NCBI GenBank assembly: GCA_003427395.1
Contig: BFEA01000637.1
Span: 459,836-523,835, forward strand
DNA: 64,000 nucleotides
Direction of reading: 5' to 3'
From: Chara braunii
Taxonomy: Eukaryota > Streptophyta > Charophyceae > Charales > Characeae
Made by a program: the position numbers and the translations under genes. Shown piece by piece: positions 1 to 11,210 of the stretch (position 1 is the first letter of the stretch; the number at the start of each line of letters is the position of its first letter). Below the pieces are notes generated by a model. It had not been told where the DNA came from, ran no database searches, and was given only the letters and a program-made list of their open reading frames with translations.

Positions 1-885
1 TAAGGATCCGCAAGTTTGAGGATTTCATAGTGTGTCAGAGCATACTTCAATTTCTTGAAGGCTGCTTCACACTCTTCGGTCAACTCCCAAGGGGTGTCAA
101 GGCGTGTGAGATCAATCAATGAGGAGGCTATTGTGCTATAATTCTTTACAAACGGTCTATAGTAGCTTGTCATCCACAAGAATGACCTCACCTCAGTCAC
201 AGACTGAGGTATGGGCCAGCGTATGCAGGCCACCTTGGCATCATCCTGCCTCAAACCGTCCGCAGAAATTTCATGGCCCAGATACAATATCTTGGTGCGA
301 CCAAATTTGCATTTCTCCAAGTTAACCTTGTACCGGTGCTATCTTAGAAGACCTAGCACTGTTTTCACATGCTCGGCGTGCTCCTCTAAACTTGTCTAAG
401 TACTCATAAAAGATCCGATTCATTCCATGCTCGAATGTCCCACGAGCATTGCATAGACCTAAGGGCATCACCATAAACTTGTACAGACCGTATCTGGTCT
501 AGAATGCGGTTTTGTGTCGGTCCTCAGGTCTTATGACAATTTGATGGTATCCGGACTCTAGATCTATCTTTGTGAAGTACCGACATCCCTGCACTTTATC
601 CAAGAGGTCGTCGATGCGGGGCAGGGGCTCCACGTCTTTAACGGTGATGGCATTGAGGCTCCTATAGTCAATGCACATCCTTAAGGTACCCCCCTTTTCA
701 AGAAAGAATAGGACTGGTGCGCCATAAGGGGAGGTACTAGGCCGAATCCATCCCTTCTTTGTGAGCTCTTTAAGCTGGCGGCGGAGCTCATCAAACTCCA
801 CAGGAGACACGCTATAGGTCCGTCCTCTAGGTACTTTGCTGCCAGGGACGATTTCGATTGCATGGACAACCTCCCTCTCTGCCAC
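1..885 (-). pseudogene. gypsy reverse transcriptase, broken (copy I)
   Basis: The open stretch 885-499 holds the RT fingers and motif [26 protein letters not shown] and [15 protein letters not shown] at 499-501 replaces the residue after KTAF. The same frame then continues with [17 protein letters not shown] and FYEYLDKF. Immediately after YLDKF about 13 residues are missing, and the sequence resumes in another frame with [21 protein letters not shown] and ILYLGHEIS. The missing block is where the catalytic YxDD motif should be, so this copy cannot encode an active polymerase. The thumb region continues to base 1, with SYYRPFVKNYS visible. Confidence 0.87.
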
Positions 886-932
886 ACCACTGGGCTCCTA
901 AAAAAGGTCTGGATATTGAGTAATGACTGCTT

Positions 933-1793
933 TTATCTCTGGGGTGATTTTATGGCCTCCCCTTTCTCAGAGACAAAGACTAGGTACATGCCCTCCTCGC
1001 GATTTTGTTTATAGCAGTTATAGAAAGAGGACGCACATATGAAGTCATAGTTCTCCACTAGACTGTTAGCTTTAAACTTTTGCAGTCTAACGATTCTTCC
1101 AGTAAGCAACTTGTGGATCATCACCTTCCTATCCCAATCAAATTGAGGTTGAGCAACCTCGAGGTAGTACATGCCTAGTAGCATATCGAATGGCAGCTCG
1201 TCACTAACAAGGAACGAGATCTTGTGTCTCAATTCCCCTCCTCCATAAGAGAAGGTGCAGACTACGTCCTTGACATAGTCTTGGACAACCATATTGTGCT
1301 TGTTGACTAGAGTAGATGCTACAAATCTGCTCAAACGCTGCACTTGGTCCCCTAAGTGCAGTCTATCCACACAAGCACGACTGATGAAGCTTCGTGTAGA
1401 GCCTATGTCTGCGAAGGCACCCACTTTACGGCCACCTACGTCAACCTCTACCACGAAATGTTCACCCCTAGGACCTTTGCTGATTATCGCCCAAGATTCT
1501 CTGGGGTCCTTCCCTGACCACTTAGTTTGTAACTCCTCTAAGGACACATCTCTCGAACAGAGCGTCGTTGGGTCTATGTGTGTCTGCGGGATGATAACAG
1601 GGTCAATAGCCTTGGCCAACACCAGAAGTGGAGAAGACAACGTTACCACTTCAGCACGGGTAAGAGCAGCTAAAACTCCTACTGGTCTGTGGTGTTTCCC
1701 TGAAAAGTGCTCGCAGAGGCACCACCAGGGTTCGAAGACAGGCCTATCACCGTTGGTGAGGCTACCTTCGTTGTGACCTTTTTGCCTCGGCAC
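933..1793 (-). pseudogene. gypsy aspartic protease (copy I)
   Basis: A 286-residue open stretch. The retropepsin-like core is near residues 120-205: VGAFADIGSTRSFIS followed by LPFDMLLGM. The catalytic triplet expected as DSG (as in C and D) reads DIG here. The downstream half would lead into the RT frame at 885. The frame is -1 relative to gag (stop at 1679), and the first part of the open stretch overlaps the gag end out of frame. True pol coding probably begins at the slippery site at 1694-1700 rather than at the ATG. Confidence 0.82.
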
Positions 1794-2702
1794 GTTTTAG
1801 ACGTATGACCATACTGGCCATAGTTAAGACACGTGCCCTTAGCTACTCGGTCCCTCCACACCTCATAATCTAAACCAAGTTTTACCCATGAGGGTGTTCC
1901 TTGGCCGCCTTGACCCTTAGACCGGCCTAACTTCTGCTTCCCGGTCCCCCTAGCCTTTTCTTTGATGGGCGCTAAGACTCCCTTATCCGAAGTCTCACTA
2001 GTGCCATCCTGCTCTGTATCTTCCCCATAGTCAGAGAAGTTGTCAATCTTAGTCGCCTAACCATCGTGGTCGACAAACATGAGATTGTCCTTCTTCCCCC
2101 AATCCTGGGGAAGTTTCTTCTTCCTACCATATCCTGCTCCCTGATGGGCGGTCCCAAGCTTAGCCTCTATATCTAAAACTTTCCTGTTGAATGTAGCGAA
2201 GTTATGCACATCGATGTTGGCCTCATCCACCATCTTGTTCTTGATGTTTGTGGGCAGACATCATAAATAAGTTGTGAGGAGTACTTAAGGGTCATAGCGC
2301 ACACCAAGCACTACGATCAGACGTTCTACGACGTTTGTGACTTCCCGGACCGACCGATATTGTTTGGAACCGAGACTATTCAATGCGTCAGTGGCCTTTT
2401 GAGCCCCTTGGGGGTCATGCCACCTATTGTACACAATCCATATAAAATCCTCCAATGTCTTGGCCTGGGCCCAGGCATCCAAGTTCTGACCATAACCCTG
2501 TTGTTGAACTAGACCATTCAACCGTCGTGCTGCAGAGCCCTCTAGAAAGGAAGCAGCGACTATAATTTCTTGCTATGACCTTGTGAGTTTGTGCCTCACA
2601 AAGGTAGGCACAATCCTCACCCAGGTGTCCAGGTCCTCTTCCTTCTTCTTGTCGCCAGAGGAGAAGGGTTTCAGACTCAGCAAGGGGATCTTGGGCATCC
2701 AC
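1679..2702 (-). pseudogene. gypsy gag, capsid and zinc knuckle (copy I)
   Basis: Gag reads from 2702 (MPKIPLLSLKPFSSGDKK) through the capsid-like part (LNGLVQQQGYGQNL, WIVYNRWHDPQGAQKA) to a nucleocapsid zinc knuckle at about 1795-1845. The knuckle reads CLNYGQYGHTSKTC, so the second cysteine of the CX2CX4HX4C pattern is a tyrosine. At least two in-frame stops interrupt it, one in the capsid after VRHKLTRS and one after VDHDG. The final gag stop (TAG, 1679-1681) lies 15 bases past a slippery heptamer. Gag would form the particle and bind the element RNA. Confidence 0.75.
1694..1700 (-). promoter_or_regulatory. candidate -1 frameshift slippery site GGGAAAC (copy I)
   Basis: In the gag frame the codons are CAG GGA AAC ACC ACA GAC CAG TAG, which gives G GGA AAC, a standard X XXY YYZ heptamer in the correct phase. 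A -1 slip leads directly into the open protease frame (HHRPVGVLAAL). The same heptamer is known from the gag-pro junction of type D retroviruses. I see no strong hairpin at the usual distance; a 7-bp stem lies at 1625-1652, which is rather far. Confidence 0.6.
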
Positions 2703-2771
2703 TGCATGGGTTGGATTGGCCTGGGTGATTGCTACAGCAGCTGCATAGCCACACAGACAGGTTGATGCATG

Positions 2772-3422
2772 CTAACCTGGGCCTGCCCTGACAATGGGAG
2801 TGTAGCTGCCACTGTCATTGATGGTACGGGAAGTGCTAAGAACCGGACCACAAACTGTTGCTAAACCACTTGAAGGAGGCATGCCAAACATAGGGGAAAA
2901 GGAGCACCCTACCGGCGATGGCGTCACTGAGGGACCCGCAACCGAAGGCGGAGCTACATAACACTGAGGCTGCCTCATCATTGGGCGAGCAGCCTGCAGT
3001 GCAGGCAAAATTCGGTTCTGGCCGGCCACGAGTTCAGCCAGCACTTCCTGTTGAACAACCTCCGTTTCTGCCATGCAAAGAAGCAAGTGCCACATCAACT
3101 AAATCGCAGGATCCAGTGTTGACTCCTCCAATGATTCTAGTCTTCCTAACTCCTGCCTCCTAATTCCTAGTCTAGCTTTTCTCAGTATTGCTTTTTCTCT
3201 TCTCGCTGCTGCTTCCCTCAACTGCTGCTGCAACTCATCATGAAGGGTTTCTCCTTGGAGAATCTCATAATCCTCTGGCGTGAGAGGAGACTGTTGGCTG
3301 ACTTGCGAACCAACAGACGAACTAACGGGACCCTGAAACACAACCTGACTAACTATTGATGAACAGGAATGGGACAAGGCATGTGACATGGTAGAGGCGG
3401 TAGCCATTGCAGCCTGAACCAC
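2772..3422 (-). pseudogene. gypsy gag N-terminal region (copy I)
   Basis: Two open stretches (3422-3099 and 3098-2772) encode a low-complexity N-terminus: a Ser/Ala/Gln-rich start, a charged segment likely to form a coiled coil (LQQQLREAAARREKAI) and a Pro/Ser/Gly-rich linker. The pattern resembles the gag start of element D (61052-60214). I assign it to gag by position and resemblance only; there is no diagnostic domain. Confidence 0.55.
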
Positions 3423-5946
3423 TACAGCAATCTCTGTCGGAACAACAAAAGGAAGCCCTGGAGATGCCTTTGACCAAGGACGAGGTATGGGCGGCCCTAA
3501 TGCTAATGAAGGAGGAGAAAACCCCGGGGATAGATGGGTTTCCTAAAGAATTTTGGGAAGCCATGTGGGGTACTCTTTTCACAAGATCTGATGGAGTACT
3601 TTCAGGAGGTATGGGCCACGGGTCAAATGGGCGAATTGGTGGGGCAAGGGGTCTTGACATTGCTACACAAGAAAGGAGATAAAATGAACATCAGGAACTA
3701 TCGGCCAATCACCTTACTAACAGTCGTCTACAAGATGGCGGCAAAAGCCCTGGCAAACCGTCTGGTCAAAGAGTTAGAAGATATCATACACCATGCACAG
3801 ACAGGATTTATCAGGGGACGTAAGATCCGAGACAACATCTTGTTGGTTAACAAGATTATAAAACTATCGCGGCAATCGAAGCATAATGCCGCCATCATAT
3901 TTGTACACTTTAAAAAAGCATATAATCATGTGGACTGGTTTTCCCTGGACAAATGTTTGGAGAAAATGAACTTTGGTCTAAACTTTAGGAGATGGATTGA
4001 GATCCTTCATCATAACACTACGACGTCGATCCAGGTGAATGGCAGACTGGCCTCTGCCATCCACCTGGAACGATCGGTGCGACAAGGAGACCCCATTGCA
4101 CCCTTTCTCTTTGTCATTATAATGGAGGCCCTAGCAGCGAATTTGAGGTCCCACAAAGATCTCCGGAGAATACAGATTTCTTCCATTCTGGAAGAGGCCA
4201 TCCCCGTTTGCTCACTCTTTGCAGATGACCTTACCATAATGGCGGAGGCATCCCAGGAAAATATGAGGGAGATCCAAAAACTGATGGACCGTTTCTGCAG
4301 CCTATCTGACATGGCAATCAACTGGGGGAATAAGACATTGGGGTGGTGGATTCACTACCAGGGGGGAAGGCCACCGGAACACCCCAGAGTCAGATGGTTG
4401 CCCACAGAGGCCCCAATCAGAGTTTTGGGGGTCCTGATGACAGCGGAGGGGCAGCCCCCCCGAACGATGAATGGCTTACCCAACCAGTCCTTGAAAAGCT
4501 AACCCCGTGGAAGGACAAGCAAACATCCTTAATGGGTCGTTCCCTGATAATCAATAACGTAGTCCTGGCAACCCTCTGGTACAAAACAACGATCTGGGCG
4601 CTCAACAAACCTGCAGTTGCTTCCCTGCAAAGACAGGTGGCGGCCTTCTTATGGAGGGGGAATCATGAATGCCCAATAGCAATTAGCAGAGTTGCCTGGA
4701 GATTGGTCATCCAACCAAAATCTAAAGGGGGATTGGGAATCATCGACCCCACGACACAGGTAATGACCTTGGCCCTGCAACGGATAAAAGATCTGTTGTT
4801 CTCTACTCAGGCGCTATGGAGACCCCTAGCACCGCAACAAATAGCCAGGTTGGCAACCAACCCCTCCCGGAGTTGTGCCAAAGACTTGGCTCGAAGACAG
4901 GTATTGGACTATACCCAGGAAATCAGTGAGGGCTAGGAATGAAGAAGTGACTGATAGGCAGGCAGCCAGGCAAGACTTAAAAAAAGACCCTTTCTGGCCT
5001 ACTATCCTATGGACATGGCGTAAGCTGCCCCTGTCGGATAACCCCCCCCCTGAACGCTGGGAGGAGGTGGCCCGACAACCTCTTTTTGGGAATCGATGGA
5101 TTACGGACCGACATAGCAGAGTGCTCCGTAGTGATGAGAATCCTTGGAAGGGGTGGGTCAAGAACGGGGTCCTGAGAGTCAAAGACATTTGGGATCAGGG
5201 AACTAAGAACTGGCTGTCAGAATCTCAACTAAAGGGGAAGCTGAGATATTGCCATAAGGTGGGAGATGCAATGGACACGATTATCTATGCTATCCCCCTA
5301 CACTGGATCCGGATCCTTTGCAAGGGGCCTTTAGTGATGGAAGGGGATTGGGTCGGAATCAGGGACACGGAGGGGGTGATTGGGAATGTAGTCTATGCCG
5401 GTTCTGGGGGAGCGGGCGAGGAACAGAAAATGGCAATCAACCACTTTAGAATAAAACAAGATAACCGCCTGGAACGGACCCAACCAGAAGTAACAGAATG
5501 GTACTCGAAGTCGGAAGTCTTTCGTATTCGGGTCCTTAAGGAAATGGACCAATGGAGGGCATACAAACCAAAGGTGCCAATCCAAGACCTCCCTCTAGAC
5601 CCCGATGACTGGAGATGGACCCTGCAATATGGTAGGGGCAGATCCAGAGAAAGGCGGTTGCACACCCTCTCCGTCAGAGCCACCTACCGAATGTTAAGAC
5701 CAAGAGTCAACTTGAAGGAGGTGGTTGATGCGCGTTGGATGACACACCTTAACATAGGGAAGGATATGTTGCGACCAGTTAGGTGGTTTATGACAAGCAA
5801 ATTTATGCCTGCGAAAATAACTTCATTACAATGGCAAATGGAACATAGGTGCTTGCCAACAAATGACTGGATAATAGACAGAACACGTTTGGAACAAAAA
5901 GGGCTGGCACTCCCCTGGTGTAAGGTATGTGCAGAATCCTTCCCGC
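3423..5946 (+). mobile_element. LINE (L1-type non-LTR retrotransposon), LINE1, truncated at both ends
   Basis: A plus-strand ORF2 fragment. The 5' end starts just before the RT domain and abuts gypsy copy I, so the endonuclease and ORF1 are absent. The 3' end is cut at 5946, where the LTR of element A begins inside the C-terminal zinc-binding region. LINE F (38461-53945, minus) is a diverged relative: blocks such as GGLGIID, LPTN and MLRP are shared and colinear. Confidence 0.9.
3426..5946 (+). pseudogene. LINE ORF2 reverse transcriptase, frameshifted
   Basis: Coding moves between two frames: one to about 3580, the second for about 3580-4340, the first again for 4343-4936, then the second for 4875-5946. 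Visible in order: pre-RT LTKDEVWAAL, KTPGIDGFPKEFW, NYRPITLLTVVYK, the motif A region IFVHFKKAYNHVDW, VRQGDPIAPFLF, motif C FADDLT, thumb GGLGIIDP, then WQMEHRCLPTN and WCKVCAE of the RT zinc-binding region. Motif C is intact. In motif A the catalytic aspartate is histidine and the second aspartate (KAFD) is asparagine. The shifts and these changes make it inactive. Confidence 0.9.
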
Positions 5947-6272
5947 TGTTACGATCCTGGTTATTTCCCAAGTGCAAATTCAGAATGAAAGACAATGCCA
6001 CCCAATTGCGAAAGAAATGAAAGCACTTACAGAAATAAAGACCAGAGGAGAGAGAAAGAAGAAGAAGAAGAAGAAGAAGAAGAAGAAGATGTACACCAGC
6101 AAGACCAATGACAATTCCCCCTGCCTGTCTCTTATACACATCTAGATGTGTATAAGAGACAGTCCTCCTCCTTCTCTTCACCAATCTTATTCTTCTCTCA
6201 ATAATAATAATAACAATGAATGGATGAACCAGAATCAATATCCGAAGTTCCCTCTTACTGCTGACTCAACTC

Positions 6273-6307
<35 letters not shown>

Positions 6308-7372
6308 CCAGTCCACCATAGATATGGCTTCCCTCCTTCAGCCTCCTCTCTCAAGCATAGGCTATGGCAGACTAATGAGGGCCTTGCCCTGACGTCCGAA
6401 GGACAACCCAAAGCAGCTATGGTGCTGCGCTGATGTCTAAAGGACAACCCAAAGCAGTTATGCCGCTGCTGACTGGTCCGCCATGCCTGACTCTGCCTCG
6501 AGCTTCCTTGGTGCAGCACTACCCCAACTGGGGCCTTCCAGATGCAGCGCCCAACAAGGTGATGAAGATGGTGTCTACCATAGCCAGGTAAGTGCCCCGC
6601 CACTCTCCTACCATGCCCCCTTCTTCCTCCTCCTCAAGCTGGACTGCTCGCCATAGTCAGGCGGAGCTCCAGCTACCCTTCACCTCCAAGCAGCGCTGTA
6701 CCAGTCCAGCGCTGCGCTCCAGCAGCATGTCACCAATCCTTGCATACCGCAAATGAGGAGGAGCTACTAGCTCCTCCGAAATATATAGCGACCTACTGGC
6801 CTCCTGGGCGATGACTTCCTAGGCCGAGCGGCCTCCCAGCAACCGGTACCTCCTCCCTTTTGGAGGGAAACATCATTGCAGGCTCTGCTAACCTCCAGAC
6901 AGGCCCTAGACCCGGGCTACTTGGACTGGTACCGGCCTTCCTCTAACCTATGGCTACAGGGCCTCTTAGAATGCCAACTTTTTGTCTTCTTCTGCTCGGC
7001 CTCCAGTACCCGACACTTCTACCACTACTTCAGTGGTACCGGCTTACCTGCTACTTGACTGTTTTTCCCCTCTGGTCTAAGTGTCGCGGGCCTACCCTCG
7101 CTACTCGAGTGTTTTCCCCCTGCAACCCTTCACAGCCACGGCCACAGGTAAGTACCGGCCTTGCGAGGCCTTGCAACCAACAAGTACCCTTGCGGGTTAC
7201 ACACACAGTCAACCGACAAGCACTTAGACGACATGCAAACCAGCAGGCATGCACACACACACAGACATGGAAATCACAGCAGAATGCGGGAATTTCAGCA
7301 AGGCATTCATTCCAGCGGCAAATCCCAGAAATCAGCAGTGTTCTCAGTCTGTGTTTTTGGCGGGTCATTACA
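5947..7372 (-). repeat. 3' LTR of element A
   Basis: Starts TGTTACGATCC and ends GGGTCATTACA on the plus strand, so on the element strand it has TGTAATGA...CGTAACA ends. It matches 14196-15388 closely over its first 1170 bases. It contains a GAA run near 6054-6090, a CAA run near 6273-6309 and a mate-pair adapter at 6125-6162. The last 255 bases (7118-7372) have no partner in the right LTR. Confidence 0.88.
6125..6162. other. Nextera mate-pair junction adapter left in the assembly
   Basis: The 38 bases are two back-to-back copies of the Tn5 mosaic end, CTGTCTCTTATACACATCT followed by its reverse complement. This is the synthetic circularisation junction of Nextera mate-pair libraries, not biological sequence. 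The translated peptides SYTHLDVYKRQ and MCIRDS that result are familiar artefacts in protein databases. The bases on either side may not be adjacent in the genome. Confidence 0.98.
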
Positions 7373-7412
7373 CTAGCCCCTCTCAAGAGCGAGGTCCCTT
7401 CGAGCGAGTAAC

Positions 7413-7925
7413 TCATTCAGAGTTGGCACAAAATGCGTCGTAGGAGTAAATCAGAAAGAGAGACTTAGTAAGTCCATGAGGAGTCATTTTTGCAACAAAT
7501 TTAGCGGTCTGTCCCTCAACGATCTGTCGTTCATAAGCGTTCACAACACGGGGAGCATTCTTTAGCAGCTCTTTTCGGTCGATCCAGAAGAATTCAGTCA
7601 ACGGGTGATAGAGGAAGTGAACCTTGTACTGTCTGTTCCTCCCTCTTCCCTCGTGAGAAACGATTCTATCTATCTCATGGTTGTCGTCGATAGAGCGAGG
7701 TATCATAGGGTCTCGGGAGGGAAAAGTCTCATCATCAATGTGTGGGAACAGTTTGGATGCATGAAAAACCGGATACGTCCGCAGATGAGGCGGCACGTCA
7801 ATCACATATGAAGGACCAAAATCATCCCCAATCACCTTCAGAATCTGCCAAGGGCCATAGTACAATGGAAGAAGCTTTCGTGATATGCCCTCTTCATCAG
7901 AAAACTCAGATTTTGACCCAAACAT
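7413..7925 (-). pseudogene. integrase C-terminus and chromodomain-like tail (element A)
   Basis: The open stretch carries YYGPWQILKVIGD and VFHASKLFPHID, the usual gypsy integrase C-terminal block, then a diverged chromodomain-like segment: HEIDRIVSHEG, QYKVHFLYHP, FFWIDRKELL and NAYERQ. The aromatic WKGY and W-E-P residues of a classical chromodomain are missing, unlike element E. Related tails occur in C and D. In the family the tail is thought to steer integration to particular chromatin. Coding from the integrase core above (8388-7945) is broken by a short gap and a frame change. Confidence 0.82.
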
Positions 7926-7944
7926 AATCCCCTACTTTGAATTT

Positions 7945-8520
7945 TTATTCTTTGCGCAACTTGTTAGCATGTTTGATCATGGCATGCTGGCGCTTGTTCA
8001 TGGCTGCAATAACAGCTTTGAGCAAGCGTGCATACTTGGCATTGTAGCCAGGCATGCCGGACATCAGACCAGGTGACCGTTCAGGGAACAGATAGGAGAG
8101 GGGATTACGCATCGGCCATCCGTATTGCAACTGGTTTGGTGTTACACCAGTTGCAGAGTGAATGGAGTTGTTATACGGTCCCTTCACTTTGTGCAACTCC
8201 TTGTCTCACGTGTTCTGATCTGGAACAATCAATGTGCGAAGTAGTTGGATGACAGTCTGGTTGATCTCCTCAGCCAATCCATTGGCTTCGGGGTGTCGAC
8301 CAGAAGTCTTGTTCAGTTTAATGTCATAGATTTGAGAGGTGAAGTCCTTCCAATCTTTGCTAATGAATCTGGTGTTCCGATCACTCACAATAGTTTTCGG
8401 GGTGCCAAACTGCAGAATGTACTACTGATGGAATTCTTCAATGACAAGTTCGGTCGGGGCATGGGGAGGGAAAGGAATCAAGTTCAGAAATTTGGAAAAA
8501 CGGTCCACGATGATCATGAC
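7945..8520 (-). pseudogene. integrase catalytic core, deleted (element A)
   Basis: Reads VMIIVDRFSKFLN (about 8518-8480), a TAG near 8425, TIVSDRNTRFISKDW (about 8390) with the second catalytic Asp, and HPEANGLAEEINQ with the Glu. A stop follows LIVPDQNT. The segment that should hold the first catalytic Asp, between the CQRTK of the zinc domain and VMIIVDRF, is missing together with a frame change (about 40 residues). The DDE triad is therefore incomplete. Confidence 0.85.
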
Positions 8521-9446
8521 TTGTGTCTGTGGACCTTGGTTCTTTGGCATACCTGACATTCAACAATAAATTTCTGAGCAGATCCTTTCATTCCTGGCCA
8601 ATCAAACTGCTGCAGAAGACTTCCATAAGTCTTCTCAAAGCCGAAATGTCCACTCAGACCATGTGCCAAATCCAAGAAATGAGTTCGGAGAGGCGCATGG
8701 TTAGGTACACACAAATGATCAAATTTCCCATACCGGCGGAACACAAGACCCTCGCATTCATGGAAATCAGGCTGACTGTTAGGGTCAGCCTTGAGCTGCC
8801 CAAGGATGGGACTAAGGTCCGGATCCTTGGCGGTGTGTTCGACCAGATCCTCCTTCAGTTTCCTTCGGAGGTCATACGAACCAACAAGGCAAGTCAAGAA
8901 TTCAGGATGGCGGGACAATGCATCAGCAACCCGATTATAACAACCTTTCTTATGTTTCAACTCAAAATCGTACACATCAATGTCATGCAACCAGCGAGTC
9001 AGCGTCGGAGAGAGATTGGTTTGTGTCTTAATCCACTGCAAGGTCTGATGACCTGAGTAGACCTTGAAGTGACGACCCAAGAGGTAGTGCCTTCAATGTG
9101 TGAGCGCCTCGCGCAAGGCGTAGAGCTCACGCATGTATGTGGAGGTAGCTACCTTGTGGCTGGGCATGTGTTTGCTGTAGTATTCGAGCGGACGCAGGCC
9201 ATCACCATCATCTTGTTGCAGCACTACACCAATCCCAAATTGGCTCACGTCCGTAGTGACTACGAATGTGAGGTTGGGATCCGCAATGCGGAGCACAGGA
9301 TGACTCACCAATGCCTCTTTCAAGGCTTGGAACGCAGTCTCACATTTCTCACACCACGCATAGGCAACATTCTTGCTTGTTAGTCTTGAGAGTGGGTGAG
9401 CAATGACAGAACATTTGCGCACAAACTTCCGGTAATATGAGGCCAA
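8514..9446 (-). pseudogene. RT thumb, RNase H and integrase zinc domain (element A)
   Basis: 9446-9093 carries SYYRKFVRKCSVIAHPL, then RNase H start FVVTTDVSQFGIG, VLQQDDG and YELYALREAL-like residues. 9080-8514 carries FKVYSGHQTLQWIKT (the family usually has SDH), LKHKKGCYNRVADALSRH with the last RNase H Asp, then the integrase HHCC zinc domain: GLSGHFGFEKTYGSL and VECQVCQRTK. A single stop or frame change near 9085 separates the two halves. Confidence 0.88.
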
Positions 9447-11210
9447 ACCAAGAAAAGAACGCAGTTCGCGAACGTTCGCTGGTTGAGGCCACTTTCATAT
9501 GACCTCAACCTTAGTTGCCTCCGGCTCAAGGTCGTTTGCAGACAACCGGTGCCCAAGATAGATGATGTTGTCCCTTCGAAACTCAGATTTCTCCAAGTTG
9601 AGGTGCAGCTACGCCTCCTTGAGGACCTGCAAAACTTCCTCAAGGTGCTTGACATGCTCTTCCACGGACTTGCTGAAAATCAGGATATCATCAAGGTACA
9701 CAACCACAAACCTGTTGAGTTGATGGCGTAGTACCTTGTCCATGAGGCACTGAAATGTGGCCGGTCACTCATGGCGAAGGGCATAACGATGAATTTGTAC
9801 AACCCATAGCGTGTTTTGAATGCAGTTTTGTGCTGTTCACTCGGATCAACTTCAATCTGGTGGTAACCAGACTTGAGGTCGATCTTGGAGAAGACCTTGC
9901 ACCCACCGGCCGCATCTAGCAGATCATCTATGCGAGGCAAAGGATAAACATTCTTTCGGGTGATTCGATTGAGGCCACGATAGTCAATACACATCTGGAG
10001 TTTGCCTCCTTTCTTTGGCACAAACAGGACAGGTGCACCGAACTCAGACTTACTAGGCCTAATCCATTCACGGTCTATCATGTCATCAATCTGCCTCCTC
10101 AACTCCTCCAACTCGCCTTGTCCCATACGGTAGACGCAGCCCTTTGGAGGAACACTACCTTCTATTATTTTGATTTTGTATTTGACCGGACGCTCGGGAA
10201 CTCCACGAGGTTTGGCCAGAACTTCAGGGAATCGATTTAATAGCTGGCGAATGTTTGTTGGGACTTCTGGTGGAGGATCATCCTCATCAGGACAAAGAAG
10301 ATTAGATTGAGAATTTACAGCAATTACAACCGGATTAGAAGTGCTTGGATCAGAAGTAGAGGGATTATTCACAGTAGAAGTAGATGGATTAGAAGTAGAG
10401 GTGGTAGAAGTAAAGTTACTTATCGAGGTAGAAAATGCAGCAAAAGTAGAAGGCACATGGAGAGGCTTTATAAAAGCTACATGTACATGCTCAACTTCCT
10501 TGCGCCTGCGCACTGATTTGCAGAATTTGTTTGCACTTAGAAAAGTCATAGGGGACTCGCGCGTCTCATCCAATAAGACGGTACGCTCGTTCCCCTTGGC
10601 ATCACGCACCACGAACCGATTGTCCGCCCACGTGGTCCTTAGGCAATGAGCCTTTAACCAGCCCAAGCCAATGACCGCGTCGAACAGACGCTTGTCCATA
10701 ACATAAAAGTTGAGCTCATGTGTGACAGTGCGGTCTTTGTCAAAGGTGACGCGCACACCTTTGATAGCATGTGTAGAGGTGACAACCTCTTGGTTGCCCA
10801 CCTGGGTCTGACAAGGGTTCTGCAGTTCCACTTGCTTCATTCCCAGGCCCGCCTTACGAATCCCGTTAGGAGAAAAGAAATTAGTGGTTGAACCACTATC
10901 GATCAACACGCGGATGTATCGGCGGTTAATGAGCAGTTTAAAGAAGGTTAGCTCCCCAGTCCCTTGAACACGGTGTTGCTGCTTGAGCTGCAGCCAATGT
11001 TCCAGGTGAGCGTGGAAGTCAACTTCATTAGACTCCTCCCAAGGCTCAGTGTATAACACATGGACTGCAACAGCCTTGGATTCAACGTCGTTCCGGGCTT
11101 CAAGAGTAGGCTGTTGATCAAATTCAGGCTCATCGGAGGGACCTGCAACTAATGTTCCAGCTTCCCTTGTTGTAGGGAGTGTTGATGACTCCTCTACGCC
11201 CTTTGTCTGT
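9447..11210 (-). pseudogene. protease and reverse transcriptase (element A)
   Basis: Pol is open from the slippery site at 11209 through 9680. The protease motif [13 protein letters not shown] and [10 protein letters not shown] lie near residues 50 and 130 of the 459-residue ORF. A Ser/Thr/Asn-rich linker follows (10450-10310), then [32 protein letters not shown], motif [14 protein letters not shown] and VMPFAMS. One small deletion near 9765 shifts the frame; motif [16 protein letters not shown] is intact in the next frame (about 9710-9665). A TAG follows LQVLKEA near 9612. Both catalytic RT motifs survive, so this copy is among the better preserved here. Confidence 0.92.

Larger units (their letters stand above)
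1..3422 (-). mobile_element. Ty3/gypsy retrotransposon copy I, partial
   Basis: A minus-strand gypsy element reading right to left: gag (about 3422-1680), protease (1793-933) and reverse transcriptase (885-1). The window edge cuts it inside the connection/RNase H region, so integrase and the 3' LTR are not visible. The right end runs directly into a LINE at about 3423, so the 5' LTR and leader are missing here. The protein order and the wording of the protease and RT blocks are closest to elements C and D in this same window. Stops, a small deletion and substitutions show that it is not functional. Confidence 0.88.

Noticed and set aside
1294-1776. 160-residue plus-strand frame
   Set aside because: Antisense shadow of the protease of copy I.
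5684-6433. Open frames with residues SYTHLDVYKRQ and MCIRDS
   Set aside because: They are translated from the mate-pair adapter and flanking trinucleotide repeats, not from a gene.
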